A stretch of 64,000 nucleotides of DNA from Cynocephalus volans. Lineage: Eukaryota > Chordata > Mammalia > Dermoptera > Cynocephalidae. The DNA lies in the NCBI RefSeq assembly GCF_027409185.1, contig NC_084475.1, positions 18,186,130 through 18,250,129 on the forward strand, read 5' to 3'. Position 1 is the stretch's first letter. Every line of letters starts with the position of its first letter. A program made the translations under genes and the position numbers. Of this stretch, positions 35,771 to 47,579 are shown one piece after another. The notes below the pieces were generated by a model. The model saw only the letters and a program-made list of their open reading frames with translations. It had not been told where the DNA came from and searched no databases.

Positions 35771-36334
35771 GGAAATTCCCTAAACTGAACTAAGTGTTCT
35801 TGAGAGTGTTAAGATGCTGGTCAACTGTCTACCAGCAGTACTGTGCTAATTAGAAGTATTTACTGGCTATTTGTTTTTTCATTGCATCTTCTTCCCACCA
35901 TCAGAATTTTTCTGCATCTCCTGTCTGTGAATCTGTTCTCACAGAAGATTGCTCCTGTACTTTAATGATCTCCCTGTTAAAAATTCACAGCTCCCTCCTT
36001 TGCTTTTCTTTTGTCTAAGCATGTTTAGAGTCCAAAAAGTTTCGGTTGTAATTAGCATCTTTACCGCTAGGTACTAATGTCTGTATTTCGGACTGTAAAA
36101 TCTTCTTCAGTGGCACATAAAACCGCACAATTGCTTTTTCAGTGTTGGACATCATTCGTTGGGTGCTGAATGTTTAAATTCTGTTTTATGGTTCATGTGC
36201 CTAGAAATGAATAACAGTTAATGGGGAAAATAACCTTAATTTTCAAGGAAACTTTTTATACTTTTACCTGAGAAATGCAAGGGTGTATAGATGTAAGAGT
36301 CATATCCTGGATCGTCTTCATTTCAAGTAGTTGT

Positions 36335-36440
36335 GTTCACCATAGTTTTCTAAAATGTAAGCTCCATGAAGACAGAGACTTAGAACATTGTGTGGCATAT
36401 AGTACACTCTCAGGAAGTATGTATTAAATGAAGGATTGAC
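36335..36440 (+). mobile_element. L2 3' end fragment
   Basis: 'aaaatgtaagctccatgaag', 'acagagacttagaacattgt', 'gtggcatatagtacactctc', 'aggaagtatgtattaaatga'. Classic L2 terminal sequence. Confidence 0.75.
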
Positions 36441-36557
36441 TGTCCACGTCATGGAAGTATCTACAACTATATAATTCATTAGTATGGAGACCTCAAAGTA
36501 TCTCCATTTCTTGGAATTTATGTCATTGAGCACAGTGTTACTTCGTTGCCTTAAAGT

Positions 36558-36735
36558 AGCAGTTCTCAACAGGGGAGGGACCAGCCCCTTAGAGTAGCAT
36601 TTGGAAATGTGGAGGTGTGTTTAGGAATGTCACATGATTGGAGTTGGGTGCAATGGCATTTGGTGGGTAGGATCCAGGGATCCTAGAGTTGTGTTGTGCC
36701 TGGACTAGTCCCATGCAATAAAGACTGTTGCTGCA
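36558..36735 (+). mobile_element. MER20-like hAT element
   Basis: 'gcagttctcaacaggggagg', 'gcatttggaaatgtggag', 'ggaatgtcacatgattggag', 'gcatttggtgggtaggatcc', 'agggatcctagagttgtg'. Order matches MER20, a non-autonomous hAT-Charlie transposon. Confidence 0.6.
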
Positions 36736-37004
36736 TCCTTTATAACTTGAATATCCCTCTGCATGTTAATGTAGGTGAAAAACTTATTTAAGTTCAGAAC
36801 CTATTTCACATGTATATACAGTTTTTTGTGCTGTTCTACTTATTTATTTAAAATCTTGGTGTAAGTTTTTATTTTTACAAAAATTAAACCATATTGTACC
36901 TAGTGTGTCTTGACTCATTCATTTAACATTGTGGACATCTGTCTGTGTCAATAATGTGCTGTTTTAATATATGCTAAATTTCTCAGGAATGCAACTCTCA
37001 TAAA

Positions 37005-37320
37005 TTCAGGGAAGAGTTTACTTTGTCTGGAACTTTCTCAGTAGTTACTCATCATTTTGGGAATCTCCTTACTGATGTCAGTGCCACTCAAGGAATTTGA
37101 GTCCCAATGCTGATTTTATTTTCTTCATAGCACTTATTACAATTACCTTGTTTATTTACTTGTGTTTTTTATTTGTTTACCTACTAAAATGTAAGTTCGT
37201 GATAATAGGGAACTTACGCATCTTGTCACTGAGTATCCTTATACCTAAAACAAAGTCTGGCACATTGTGGCCAGTTGTTAATAACTAATTGATGCATACA
37301 TAATGGACAGATGTTTGAAT
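37005..37320 (+). mobile_element. L2 LINE 3' fragment
   Basis: 'ttcttcatagcacttattac', 'tgtttacctactaaaatgta', 'agttcgtgataatagggaac', 'caaagtctggcacattgtgg'. This is an L2 3' region. Confidence 0.75.
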
Positions 37321-37329
37321 GAATGACTC

Positions 37330-38010
37330 ATCCTCCTGAGACTGACCTTAAATGCTGCTGTTCCTTAAGCTTCTGTCCCACACTTTTTTCTAGTTAGTCT
37401 GAAACTCCCTGCCTACTTGATCTCAGCTATAACCCTGGCTTTGATGTATATCTCTACGTTGACATCTCCCAAGATTTCTCTCCAGCTTGGGTCTTTCCTC
37501 TGAATTCCGGAATTTTATATTCAGCTGCCAGCTCCCTTCCCCAATTTAATGTCTTGAGCATCTCAAACTCAGCATTGTCCTTCTCCATTGCTTATCTCGG
37601 TAAATGGTGCCTTCATGCGCTTAGTCACACTGATGACTAACCTAGTCAACCTAGGGGTTGTTCTTGATGCCTGCCTTTCCCTTATCCCCATATCCAGTTT
37701 ACCACCAAGACCTGTTGATTTTATTTCCTAAACAATGTTCAAACTCTTTTCTAAACCCAAGTCTAAACTCTCTTAGACTGACTCCAGTAGCCTACTCATT
37801 GGTTTCCGCTAATCCACTCTTATCCTCTTATAATCCATACTCCAGATAATAGCCAGAATGAGATCATAAAAACACAAATATGATTGTTATTCTCTTGCTT
37901 AAGAAAATTTAACCTTAAGTCTATCCTACCTGACTTGTTCGAGCCATATCTTCATTGCTCCCTATTCTTGAGGCACACTCATCATCTTGCCGTTTTCCAC
38001 CATAGAGCTT
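37330..38010 (+). mobile_element. Probable further L2/L3-type LINE sequence
   Basis: C+T-rich text such as 'ttgacatctcccaagatttc', 'ctcaaactcagcattgtcc', 'agtttaccaccaagacctgt' and 'ctctcttagactgactccag' has the feel of internal L2-class sequence, but it is too diverged for a firm call. Confidence 0.4.
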
Positions 38011-41000
38011 TTGAGCATGTTGTCCCCTGCCGTATCAGCCATTTCTCCTTCAGAACTTAGCTTGCTTCTGTAGGAAACCTTATGCAATCTCCTGGCTAAC
38101 CAGAACTCTCCCCATTTTGTGCTCTTATGGCAGCTCTGTACTTCGTAGATTGTTATAATTAATGTATCGTGACAGGAGTTGCATCTTTCCCAGAGAATTG
38201 TTTTTTTTTTTAATTCATGAAGTGTGGGTATGGTCTCAATATATTTATATACTTATTTATGTTATCACCATAAAGAATGGCCTAATAGCAAGTATAATAA
38301 TTTGTCTTCCAAAATTTAATTGGTTTTTATTCAGTAATTTCATAGGGTAGATCGGTTTGATTTGTTACTTGAGGAGCATGCTGTATTTCATTTATTCTAA
38401 GGAGTAACATTTTTCTCATTTTTAACATCTTTGAAATTGGTATGCATCTTACAGTCAATGGCATATATATCATGGCATAATTGGCAGCATTTTTCTTAGT
38501 GGTACATAAAGTAACGAGGCATCTTATATTTGAAGGCATCTTAGATTAGGTAAAATTTGGTATTTTGAAACATTTATTCTGGAAGATTTACCTGTGTTCA
38601 GTCATTCTGTAGGAGAATTAATAAGATTTTTCTGTGGCTATAGCAGGTAACTGGTGACATCTTTATCCTTTGAGGAAGTTTCTGCTTAAAATCATTTTGT
38701 TCTTTATACAGTTGAGTTTTGGGGGATTGATTTATAGATCATTTGTTCAAGTAACAAACTTAAATTTGTGTCTGTATGTGTGAGTATGTTTCTATTTTGT
38801 TTTAGAAAAATTATCTCCTTTTTATCTCTGTAGAGGTGGGCAGGCCGTCCGTCAGTTCCAGAGACTGTTAATTATCCCCCTGAACGCATTCTCCCCATCT
38901 GCCTCTTGGAAGAGGTTTTAGATGGGCACATCTAGAGACATTTCCCCCAGCCTTCCTTTTGTCTAGATGTGGGCAAGTTCTGGTCAATTGGATGTGAACA
39001 GAGGTAATATGTAAACTTCCAGGGCACCAAAAAGGAAGTGATTTGCTCTTCAATTCCTCTTTTCCTTCCTGTAGTGAATAAAAAGCACTTGGGTCACTAG
39101 TTAACCTCATGGAATGAGGATACCTGGCCAACCTCTGGACCATGGGAGAGAAACATCTTGAGAACATTGTATTTTGGGGTCTCTGTTATAACAGCTTTGC
39201 CTATGCTGTAATATATCCTCTCATTTGTCTTTACTAGGCTCTTCATTTTCAAAATCTGAGATCAACCTCACCATCAGTTTGTTGTAAGTCTGAAGCATAT
39301 GGCTCTCCCTTTTGGACTACAATAAAAAATATGTGCTCTTTGGGGATACAGTGTGATATAATTAATGGATGCAGCATATACTTGGGACTTGGGACTCCAT
39401 CACACCTTAGCTTGAATGACAACTGTCATTTACTGTCTGTGTCAGTACATTGGGCTACTCACTGAGATTCTCTGAGCTTCAGATTCCTCGCCTGTAAGAT
39501 GCAGGTGATATCCATTTCAACAAGATTATTTTGAGAAATGAATAAAAGCATCTATTGCAAAGACCTTCATAGCCCAGTGCTTAAGTAAGTGACAGCTTTT
39601 GCCATCATTAGTTTTTCCAAAGACTCTAACTTCAAACTGTTGCCCTAGTATTTTTTTTCAGTTGGAAAATTTATAGAAGTTGGTATTTATGGAAGATTGT
39701 TTGATTTTCTAAGTTTTATCTTTGGATTAAGTAAAACCATCAGAAATCTTTATACTTGGACTGTGTTGCCATGGCTCCCCAGAAAATTGCTGAGTTTTTG
39801 AGAATTCTCTTAGTTTTCCCATTTTGCTTTTTGGCTATCGGGAGGTTGCAAGAGGTGGTTTAATAAAGCCTACTCTTGTGCATACTCGAGGGCAAAAAAG
39901 AAGCTGTACCAGCACATGACTATGTCACCTGTATGAGGTACCCCCTGAACAAATTATTTTTGAGCCTGAGTGCTAGGGAAACATTGTCTTCCCTTTTAGA
40001 ACAGGTGTGTGTTCTCATGGTTAATGAGAATCCATAAAAGACAGAGAGAGGAATTGAAACATAGTGAGATGATTTGGTAAACTGCTAATTGCTTTTACTG
40101 TAGGGCAAATGGTAGGTTAGCTCTGAGTGCATAGCAATCCATTAATAAATGTGATTCCATTAAAGTCCTTGGAGGAGGTAAACTATAGATTTTATTTTTG
40201 AAATCAGAAAGCCAAAATCTTGGCAGTGTGTTGGTTTTATGAGAGTAGTAGAAAATATTTGTTTTTTTAAATTGGTATATGAACATAGGGTTTACATACT
40301 TTGAATATTAGAGTTGTTGATTTAAGACAGTAATTCCCAGGCAGTAGTTTAAGGTACAGAAACAACAATTTGTGACTAGTAAGTACTTTTTCATATACAA
40401 AGTATGGCACTAAGCAGATTAGGATCTCAAATGCGATCTCAGTTTGGTCCAGTAAACAGTACACTGCTTTGTGTTTATTGAATGACTAAAGACTGAACAT
40501 GACTATGTAAGAACAGTGGAGCAGAGTATAGAACACTTCCCCTAGGATGTCTGTCTATTATTATTATTATTATTTTAAATTTATTTTTGCCATCTGAACC
40601 TGATGTGTTTGAAATTAGAAAATTAAATTTTTTTCTGTAATTGATATTTTTCAGATAGGTTTTCTTCCTCATCATTTCTGAAATAGGAGTTTTTACATTT
40701 CACATTTTTAATGTGAATATCATATCAACAAACTTTTAGTGCCTGTGTTTTTTTCCTGCACAAATATAGTCGTATACTTTTCTTCTGCTTTAAGTTTCGT
40801 TATAGAAACTGTTTAGGCAGTCATTCAGTTCCTTTATCAACTTATTACTCCAGCGCATACCCTTGAAACCACCTCTCCTACTATCCTCACAAACACCGGG
40901 CTTCACAGATGTTTCTGGATCAAGGGACGGATGAATGGTGGTATCATCTCTTTTTATATTTGATTATTCCTTTGCGCAGATTGTCATCAAGCTATTTCTG

Positions 41001-41540
41001 CTCAGGTTTTGTACGCTCGCCTGTTCTCCCAAATTAGAATCCAACTTGAGCACAAGTTAGTTCCTGAAACTGAATCTACACAGTTAAAGGTCCTTTTAGT
41101 TCAGAGAATTGCAGAATCTTTGTATAGAAAATTACCCTGCAGTCTTGTTGTCACATTGGTAACTGCCCCAGGCTCTGTTTCACCACTTCAATGAACTGAC
41201 CAGTGCTTATATGGTGCTGGGATTTTGACCTTTCTTTATCATAATCATGAAGGAGAGCCCTTTCTAAACTTGCCCAAGTATACTGCAAGTTTCAAAACAT
41301 AGAAATATCGTGGAGTTTAAAAAAAAAATACTGGGCAGGTGATATTAGCCAAATTCAAGCAACTAGAGTTATTTTACTCTGTCAGGTATGATATTCCAGG
41401 TCCGTATGCTGTCAGTTAAATCCAACTTGTGGTTTTATACATTGAAGTAATTTGTTCATCATTTAAATACACCTGTGGATTTATTTATTGGTGTGACCAC
41501 ATTAAAAAGTCTTCAGTTTATTGGCAGATTGAAATAGGCT
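38011..41540. other. Intron 1 segment, mostly unassigned
   Basis: A MIR-like block lies at about 39,365-39,590 ('ctgagcttcagattcctcgc', 'ctgtaagatgcaggtgata'). An (ATT)n run is at 40,556-40,576. Otherwise no gene, RNA or nameable repeat was recognised. Confidence 0.4.
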
Positions 41541-41544
41541 CTAA

Positions 41545-42120
41545 TTTAAGGGTTCCTCTATCAGGAGAGAGAAACCATATAGCAGTGTGAACAGGGAAAG
41601 TTTACTGTAAAGAATTATTCACTGTAACAGGAGATTAGAGCAATGATCGGCTCATCAGAAGTATACAAAGCTTTAGAGAAAGTATGAATAGCAGATATAA
41701 GGAATAGCCCCTGTCCCCGGGGCTGAGATAGAGCACCCAGGGAAAGCTCCCAGGGCTGAGGTCCAGACCCCACTGGAGAGGCCATAGCCATGGCTCACAG
41801 GATGGGAGAGAAATTGCCGTGATGCCGTGTTGATGGATCTTGCCAGAAATCCCCCTTCTACAGTGAAAGCTGTTGATGAGAAAGTGTCTCACCAGAGGTA
41901 CTGTGCTACAAAACCAGCTGCAGGTGCCTGCCAGTGAGCACCCAGAGCCAGGGAACAAAACTCCTCTCCTGCTATGTCTCTCTAGCGCTCTCTACTGAAA
42001 AAGCTGAACATTGTGCCAGCTGGCCAAGAAAAAGTAAAGGTCAAAGATCCAATTTCACTGAGCAGGCAAAAAGTAGAGTTTGGCACTGAGAAGGCAATAA
42101 ATCAATAACAGCACAGTCCC
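41545..42120 (+). mobile_element. Unnamed repeat, family shared with 57.0-57.9 kb
   Basis: Shares blocks with the later copy: 'agaaaccatatagcagtgtg', 'aacagggaaagtttactgta', 'aagaattattcactgtaaca', and near the end 'ctctctactgaaaaagctga', 'acattgtgcc'. The 57-kb copy has 'agaaaccacatagtgatatg', 'aacaggaaagtttaatata' and 'ctctactgaaaaagctacac'. The length of about 0.6-0.85 kb and lack of coding sequence suggest an LTR or non-autonomous element. Family not recognised. Confidence 0.5.
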
Positions 42121-42129
42121 CCACCTTTA

Positions 42130-43590
42130 AACTCCTTAGTTGTTGGAAGTAGCCAACTTTGGGAAAGGTATGCCTATCATTGGTTACACCGAATGTGTTT
42201 TAAGTTTTTCTAGCAATCAGTGAAGTCCAGATCATTTTAAATAACCACTCTGTAGCGGACATGCTAGGACATGCTAGCAAGGACTACTGTGTCTGAGAGA
42301 TTAGTTGGAGATTTTCTCATATTATTTTAAGCACATTTAAAGTATATATATTCAAGTGTTGTTATATAATTGAACATAAAAATGGATTGCCTCTAATATT
42401 ATACTGTCGTTTGCTGACTTAATTTGAGGCTACTTTAAACTCGAAGAAAGATTTTCACAAAATGGTACTTATAGTTCCTTTAGTTGTTGTAATGGACATG
42501 TTAATATAATAATACTAAAGTAATTTTTATAGTGGTAAAAATGTTTACTGAACCTGATTTTTAAGACAAATCATAATTAAATGGTGCTAGATCCAGTCAA
42601 TACTTACTCTTATTGAATATTTAGGTTTAAGTAGATTGTTAATAAACTGTATTTATCAGGATTTAGTTGCAAACAATGGAAAGCAACTGTATAATTTAAG
42701 GGGGGGGGGTGCTTTTCGGAACTATATGAGGTAGCTGACAAAGTTGAAGGAAAAGCCAGGACAGGAGCCCACAGCAGCCTGGAGAATCTAGGTAGCAAGT
42801 GCTAATGGATGGGTTTTGTAGAGTAGTCAGTGAGATGACTGTTTGCTTGCCACTTCAATTCAGGATTTGCATTCCGAGGAGTGTTTGATGGGCCGAGTGT
42901 GAATCTCATGCTTACCCTTGGACCAGGGGAGAGCAGGGCACTGAGGTGTTTTAGGTTGTAGAAGTGACTTATTCCTGAATTCTAAGGGCATATCTTGTGG
43001 AGACTTAGTTTTTCCCTCCATTTCTTAGCTCTTTTTCCTTCACGTTGGTGTCATTTTCAGGCTCTCTGTGGCTGAGAGATGGCTACAATGACTTCCAGTG
43101 CTCTGGTTCTGTTAGGTTCACATCCAGTGTCATCCCTGAATCTAAACACTGTGGCCCAGGGAATGTGGTGCTTTTTGATTAGCCAGACATATAAGGCATT
43201 CCTGGAGTCACTGCCCCTAAAAGTCCATGGACTGTGAGTAAGAGAGTGAGAAGTACTTCCGGGAAGTCAGGGTTTGGTTACCAGTGGAAGGAGTAAAGGA
43301 AGCTGATGGCAAAGTAGCAATTGTAGGTAATCAATCTTATTTTACAGAGAAAATCTAACCAGAATGAGAAACATCATTTGTTCTGTGTTACAAAGCCAAA
43401 GGGAAGAAGATAAATAGGATGTAGAAAAACATCGGTGAAACAGGGAATGGATATACCTATGTCAGTGGCAAGACAGCAGGCACTGTGAAATGTGTGTTTA
43501 TAAGGTGAGAAGCAAGAGATGCTATTTTGTAGGAAGTCTGATAAATTCAGACTGCAATAGCTCCATACTGAGGGTTGCTGCTGGGTTTTG
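42130..43590. other. Intron 1 segment with a G10 run
   Basis: A run of ten G lies at 42,700-42,709. The part from 42,630 to 43,300 looks like an old interspersed repeat that I cannot name. No gene recognised. Confidence 0.35.
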
Positions 43591-43617
43591 TCTTGGTTCA
43601 GTCATAATAATAAATCT

Positions 43618-43741
43618 TTTTGTTGTTGTTGTTGTGGCTACAGAGATTGCTGATCACACCAAGGTCTGGGGTTCAATCTCACCCTGGACCTTGGTGTGAT
43701 CAGCACCACTCTCTAACCAACTGAGCTAACTGGCCAGCAAC
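43618..43741 (-). mobile_element. CYN SINE copy containing an inverted repeat
   Basis: The right part is an ordinary minus-strand CYN monomer head ('gaccttggtgtgatcagc', 'ctctaaccaactgagctaac', 'tggccagc'). The left part contains the exact reverse complement of 18 nt of it: GCTGATCACACCAAGGTC at 43,649-43,666 against GACCTTGGTGTGATCAGC at 43,687-43,704, with a 20-nt loop. A (TTG)n tail lies at 43,620-43,634. An imperfect duplication (CATAATAATAAATCTT near 43,603; CATAATGAGTAAATCTT near 43,742) flanks the insertion. Confidence 0.8.
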
Positions 43742-43959
43742 CATAATGAGTAAATCTTGAGGCTGAAGTCTGTATTAGCACTAAAAGGAAAATATGATCA
43801 AGGTTCCTTTGAAATACCTTGAGGCCAACTGATTTTGTCATGCCTCTCCTCAGATCTCTGTGATTCTTCACCACCCTTCCAAAATAAAGGTCCTTGCAGT
43901 CATCTGTTCCTAATCATCGGTCACATCCCAATGCTGCCGAGTTTCTTTGTCTGTTTTTC

Positions 43960-44345
43960 CAAATCTTTCCTTGATCATATTTTCCTGGGTCCTCTGCAAG
44001 GCTGCAGTCAAGGCCAATACTGGGTTTTTATCTGGAGGCTCCTCTGGGGAAGGGTCGTCATCCAGGTTCCCTCAAGCCATTGGCAGAATTCAGTTTCTTG
44101 GCAGCAGTAGTTCATGACAGCTTGTTTCTTCAAAGCCAGCAACCGAGAGGGAGACTCTGAAGCATCTTCTATGAAGATGGAGCCTTATATAATGTAGCAA
44201 GTGAGTGGCATAAACCTTTGCTATATTCTAGTGGTTAGAAGCAAATCATGGATCCCTCTCACACTCAAGGGGAAGGGATTACACAAAGTTGTGAACATCA
44301 GAAGACCTTGGAGTCTGTCAACCACATCACTCTTTGATCCTCAAA
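43960..44345 (-). mobile_element. Old interspersed repeat, family shared with 33.1-33.8 kb
   Basis: 'gcaaggctgcagtcaaggcc', 'ggctcctctggggaaggg', 'gcttgtttcttcaaagccag', 'caaccgagagggagactctg', 'tattctagtggttagaagca', 'cactcaaggggaagggatta'. A well-preserved member of a mammalian repeat I do not name; probably LTR class. Confidence 0.55.
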
Positions 44346-44509
44346 TAAAAACTCTTTCCTCCCATCCCCTGGTCCTGTTTGTCAGAGCCATTTGGCACAT
44401 AGTTTTTTCTGCCCCAAATCCTACTGTCATGCTGAATGACTTGAAGAGTTCTTATAGGCAATCCACCCGGTACTCTGGCCTATAGACTTTTGACTTCCTA
44501 AATGCCAGT

Positions 44510-44760
44510 GACTTTATTTTACTTTAGAACCTAGTCCTTGTGACTCTAAATCCCAAGCATAGTCTCTCCATTATTCTGTTTCTTTCTGTAGGCTATCAAG
44601 TTAAGTATAATTTCAAAGCTTTACCTTCTGTTTCCTATTAGATTATTTGTTCCTCAAGGTCTGAGACTATTTTGTCTTAACCTTTTCGTACTGCCCATAG
44701 GGTCTATTGAATAATTCTGTACATAGCATGTATTCAAACGCATGTTGAATAAATTAAGAA
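44510..44760 (+). mobile_element. L2 LINE 3' fragment
   Basis: 'agattatttgttcctcaagg', 'tctgagactattttgtctta', 'gtacatagcatgtattcaaa', 'cgcatgttgaataaattaa'. L2 terminal order. Confidence 0.65.
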
Positions 44761-45466
44761 CTTAAATAATTCTGTGACAACTGGACAGGATACCACGTCC
44801 TTCCCCTTCTCTTTTTAATTTTTTCTGATAATATTTTACCAGCACTTCCTAATCTAAACACTGCAAGGAAATTCTAATTGAATTAGCCACACTTTCTAAA
44901 TAATGGTATACACACACACACACAAATGGATTAGTAAATATTTTGATAACATGATTTCAGAGTCTAACCAGTATAACTTCAGGGTATAAAGGCTCTGGTA
45001 TGTCTTGTAGGTGAAACTAAGGATGAGAAACAGTTTCTGACAACTAAATCAAAAAGATAAAAACAGGCCCCCACACTTTTTTATTGGATTTTATCCTTTT
45101 ACAAATATATAGGGAGTAATCAACTAACAAAAAGACTGGAAATTTGTAACACTTTGCATACAAGATTGTTTTGCCATGTGGTGTCCGGAAGTTCCTTGTC
45201 TACCTACATAATTTCATCTTTTTAAAAAATTTCATCTTTTAAATCATTGTTTCTCTGGGAAAATGTACAGTTTAACTAGGAACACTGAGATGATACTTGT
45301 AGAGGCCCATTTATGGGGTATCTCTTACTTCCCACCCCTTCCTTCTTCTAGCTGCATCCAAAGTATCTTTCTCTACCCATATATTGAAAACCCAGATTAT
45401 TAAAAAAAAAGTTTATCTTTAGTAAAACTCAATATGGGAGGGACCAACTACAGTATGCCTTACCAT

Positions 45467-45522
45467 AAAAAGTATAGGTGTTGTCCTGATAACTGGCCTA
45501 AAAAAAAAAAAAAAGTATAGGT
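45467..45522 (+). mobile_element. Second ultra-short A-tailed insertion
   Basis: About 20 nt of body (GTTGTCCTGATAACTGGCCT) plus a poly(A) tail. It is flanked by a perfect 13-bp duplication, AAAAAGTATAGGT, at 45,467-45,479 and 45,510-45,522. The body can be aligned loosely with the CYN 3' end (..GATACTGGCCAGC..), so a severely truncated SINE is the likely source; this is less certain than at 15.8 kb. Confidence 0.6.
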
Positions 45523-45689
45523 AATTTATGTCCAGTTTGGCCCTTCAGACTTGATATTAGCCCAGAAATTGATCCCCATATCAGATTTCCTACTTACCTA
45601 GTTCTCATTGCCACTGAAACAAGATGTACCGCCAATCAAAATAATCCTGTTTCCTTTAGCAGAGGCTGGGTGAGAGAGCTGGAGTTCTT

Positions 45690-46440
45690 TGTAGTGCCAA
45701 TAAATTGGAAATGAAGTGAGCACTTATGAATAGAGGAATGATTGAATAGAATATGATAACATTCACAGCATGGTGTGTTATGGAGCTATTAGAAATAATA
45801 GGTTAAATCTATAAGTTGGGGGAGGGTAAGAGTAGGGAGATCACGCCCCCCCCAATATGTATTGAATGAGAAAAGCAAGATACAAAAAAGTTTCATATAA
45901 TATGATCCAAGTTTTATGAAACAATGATAAAATAAAATTCCGTGTAAAAACGTATAGGTACAGGGCTGGCCCCTGGCTCACTCGGGAGAGTGTGGTGGTG
46001 ATAACACCAAGGCCACGGGTTCCGATCCCTATATATAGGGATGGCTGGTTAGCTCATTTGGGAGGATGTGGTGCTGACAACACCAAGTCAAGGGTTAAGA
46101 TCCCCTTACCGGTCATCTTTTAAAAAAAAAAAAGTATAGATAGATATGTTTTATATAATTACATAAGCATGGAGAAAAACATGGAAGGATAGGAGATAAC
46201 ATGGGTTATCTGGGAGGTTAGGGGAGAGTGGACATTTGATGTGGATGTGGAGGGAGGACAAAGAATGGATATGGTGATGCCAAGCAAATCAGAAATAAAA
46301 AAGCAAAGATTGTAGTGGGAAAAAACATGATAAGATTACATTTACAAATGTTTGTTAAATTATGTGTATTTAAATGTAATTTTAAAAGAAAAAGTTCTGT
46401 AATTAAAAAATGAAATTCTCCCAGCCTAGTCACGTCTTTT
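45690..46440 (+). mobile_element. Degraded L1M 3' fragment
   Basis: 'ggtgtgttatggagctatta', 'tatgtattgaatgagaaaag', 'caagatacaaaaaagtttca', 'gagaaaaacatggaaggata', 'gggttatctgggaggtta'. The content follows the L1M 3' UTR. Interrupted by a CYN dimer at 45,963. Confidence 0.6.
45963..46132 (+). mobile_element. CYN dimeric SINE
   Basis: 'gggctggcccctggctcact', 'ggtgataacaccaaggccac', 'tatatatagggatggctgg', then 'ttagctcatttgggaggatg', 'gacaacaccaagtcaagggt', 'gatccccttaccggtcatc' and an A tail. Flanks ACGTATAGGTAC and AAGTATAGATAG look like a decayed target duplication. Confidence 0.88.
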
Positions 46441-46879
46441 CTTTATTCTCCTTGCATCTTGATTTATAAGTCCATTTTACAACTTAGAAAAAATACAAAT
46501 TGACTTTGCATATGATCAATACATATTAGTTTTTTTCCTCTTCCAATGGGTCAAGAAGCTTTCCAAATCCAAGTTTATAGTCTTACTAACCCTGCAAGGT
46601 ATATAGTAACTTATTAAATTTTCCTTGATCATATCAGAAATTGTTTCTCTTGAAGCTGAGATCATACGAGTATACCAGAAATTGATATCAGAAATGTCCT
46701 GAATGATAACTGATTTTTCTTGGGGCCACAGAGACACAAGAGAGTCCTGCCACCAAGTCACTTGCAGCCCAGAGGACAAAAGGAAGCTCATAATTTCAGT
46801 TAAAGCCAGGGCATATGACTCCCCTAACTATAACAGAAAGATAACATAAGCAGGAGGTCCCCACCCAGGTAGACTTAGA

Positions 46880-47065
46880 TGTTCATCATATCATGCTCTT
46901 ACTGCATTTTGTACATATCACTGTTGTAATGGTGATCATTTGTTTTACTCATTATTTATATGAATATCTTTGAAAGTATATGTACTCTGCCTTGTTCGCT
47001 ATTATAATCCCAGAGCATTTATGAAGCCATTGTTCAGGAAATATTTATTAAATGAATCAGTTCCT
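46880..47065 (+). mobile_element. L2 LINE 3' fragment
   Basis: 'tgctcttactgcattttgta', 'catatcactgttgtaatg', 'tatgtactctgccttgttcg', 'aggaaatatttattaaatga'. L2 terminal pattern. Confidence 0.6.
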
Positions 47066-47579
47066 CCATCCCCTCCCTCTCGTCCCTGATGCCTACTACA
47101 ATAGCACACTTTAGTCATCCAGTTCCTTAGTGATTGAATTAATGAACATGTGAGATGGTTTTGAGGTTTAGGCTTTCTAGGAAAGGAACTGATGAAAATC
47201 ACTTAGAAGAAAATGGGAGAGTGAGGAAATGGGAGGTTTCAATGAGGATAAGAACAGATATAGTAGAAACGGGAGTAAGGATAGAAAATTATGGTCAGAA
47301 TGCAGGATAGTGACATCTAAAATTTCAGCAGTAGAGCAGTTCTGGGTGGCTAAGGTCTAGTAGCTAATACTGTAGATAAAGCACCTGGTAATTGGGGGTT
47401 GTGTGTGACAAAAAAAACCTGCATGTTTTGGCATTTGGGGCTGCTCTAGCAAAATAGCCATCTCCCTGCCTGATCTCCCTAAAGCAAATCCCACTGTGGA
47501 ACAAGTCTGGCCCATTCATACAAAGCTCCTAGTTGGTTTTTCAGTGCCTTACTTTTAAACCTGAACAGACAACCAAGGA

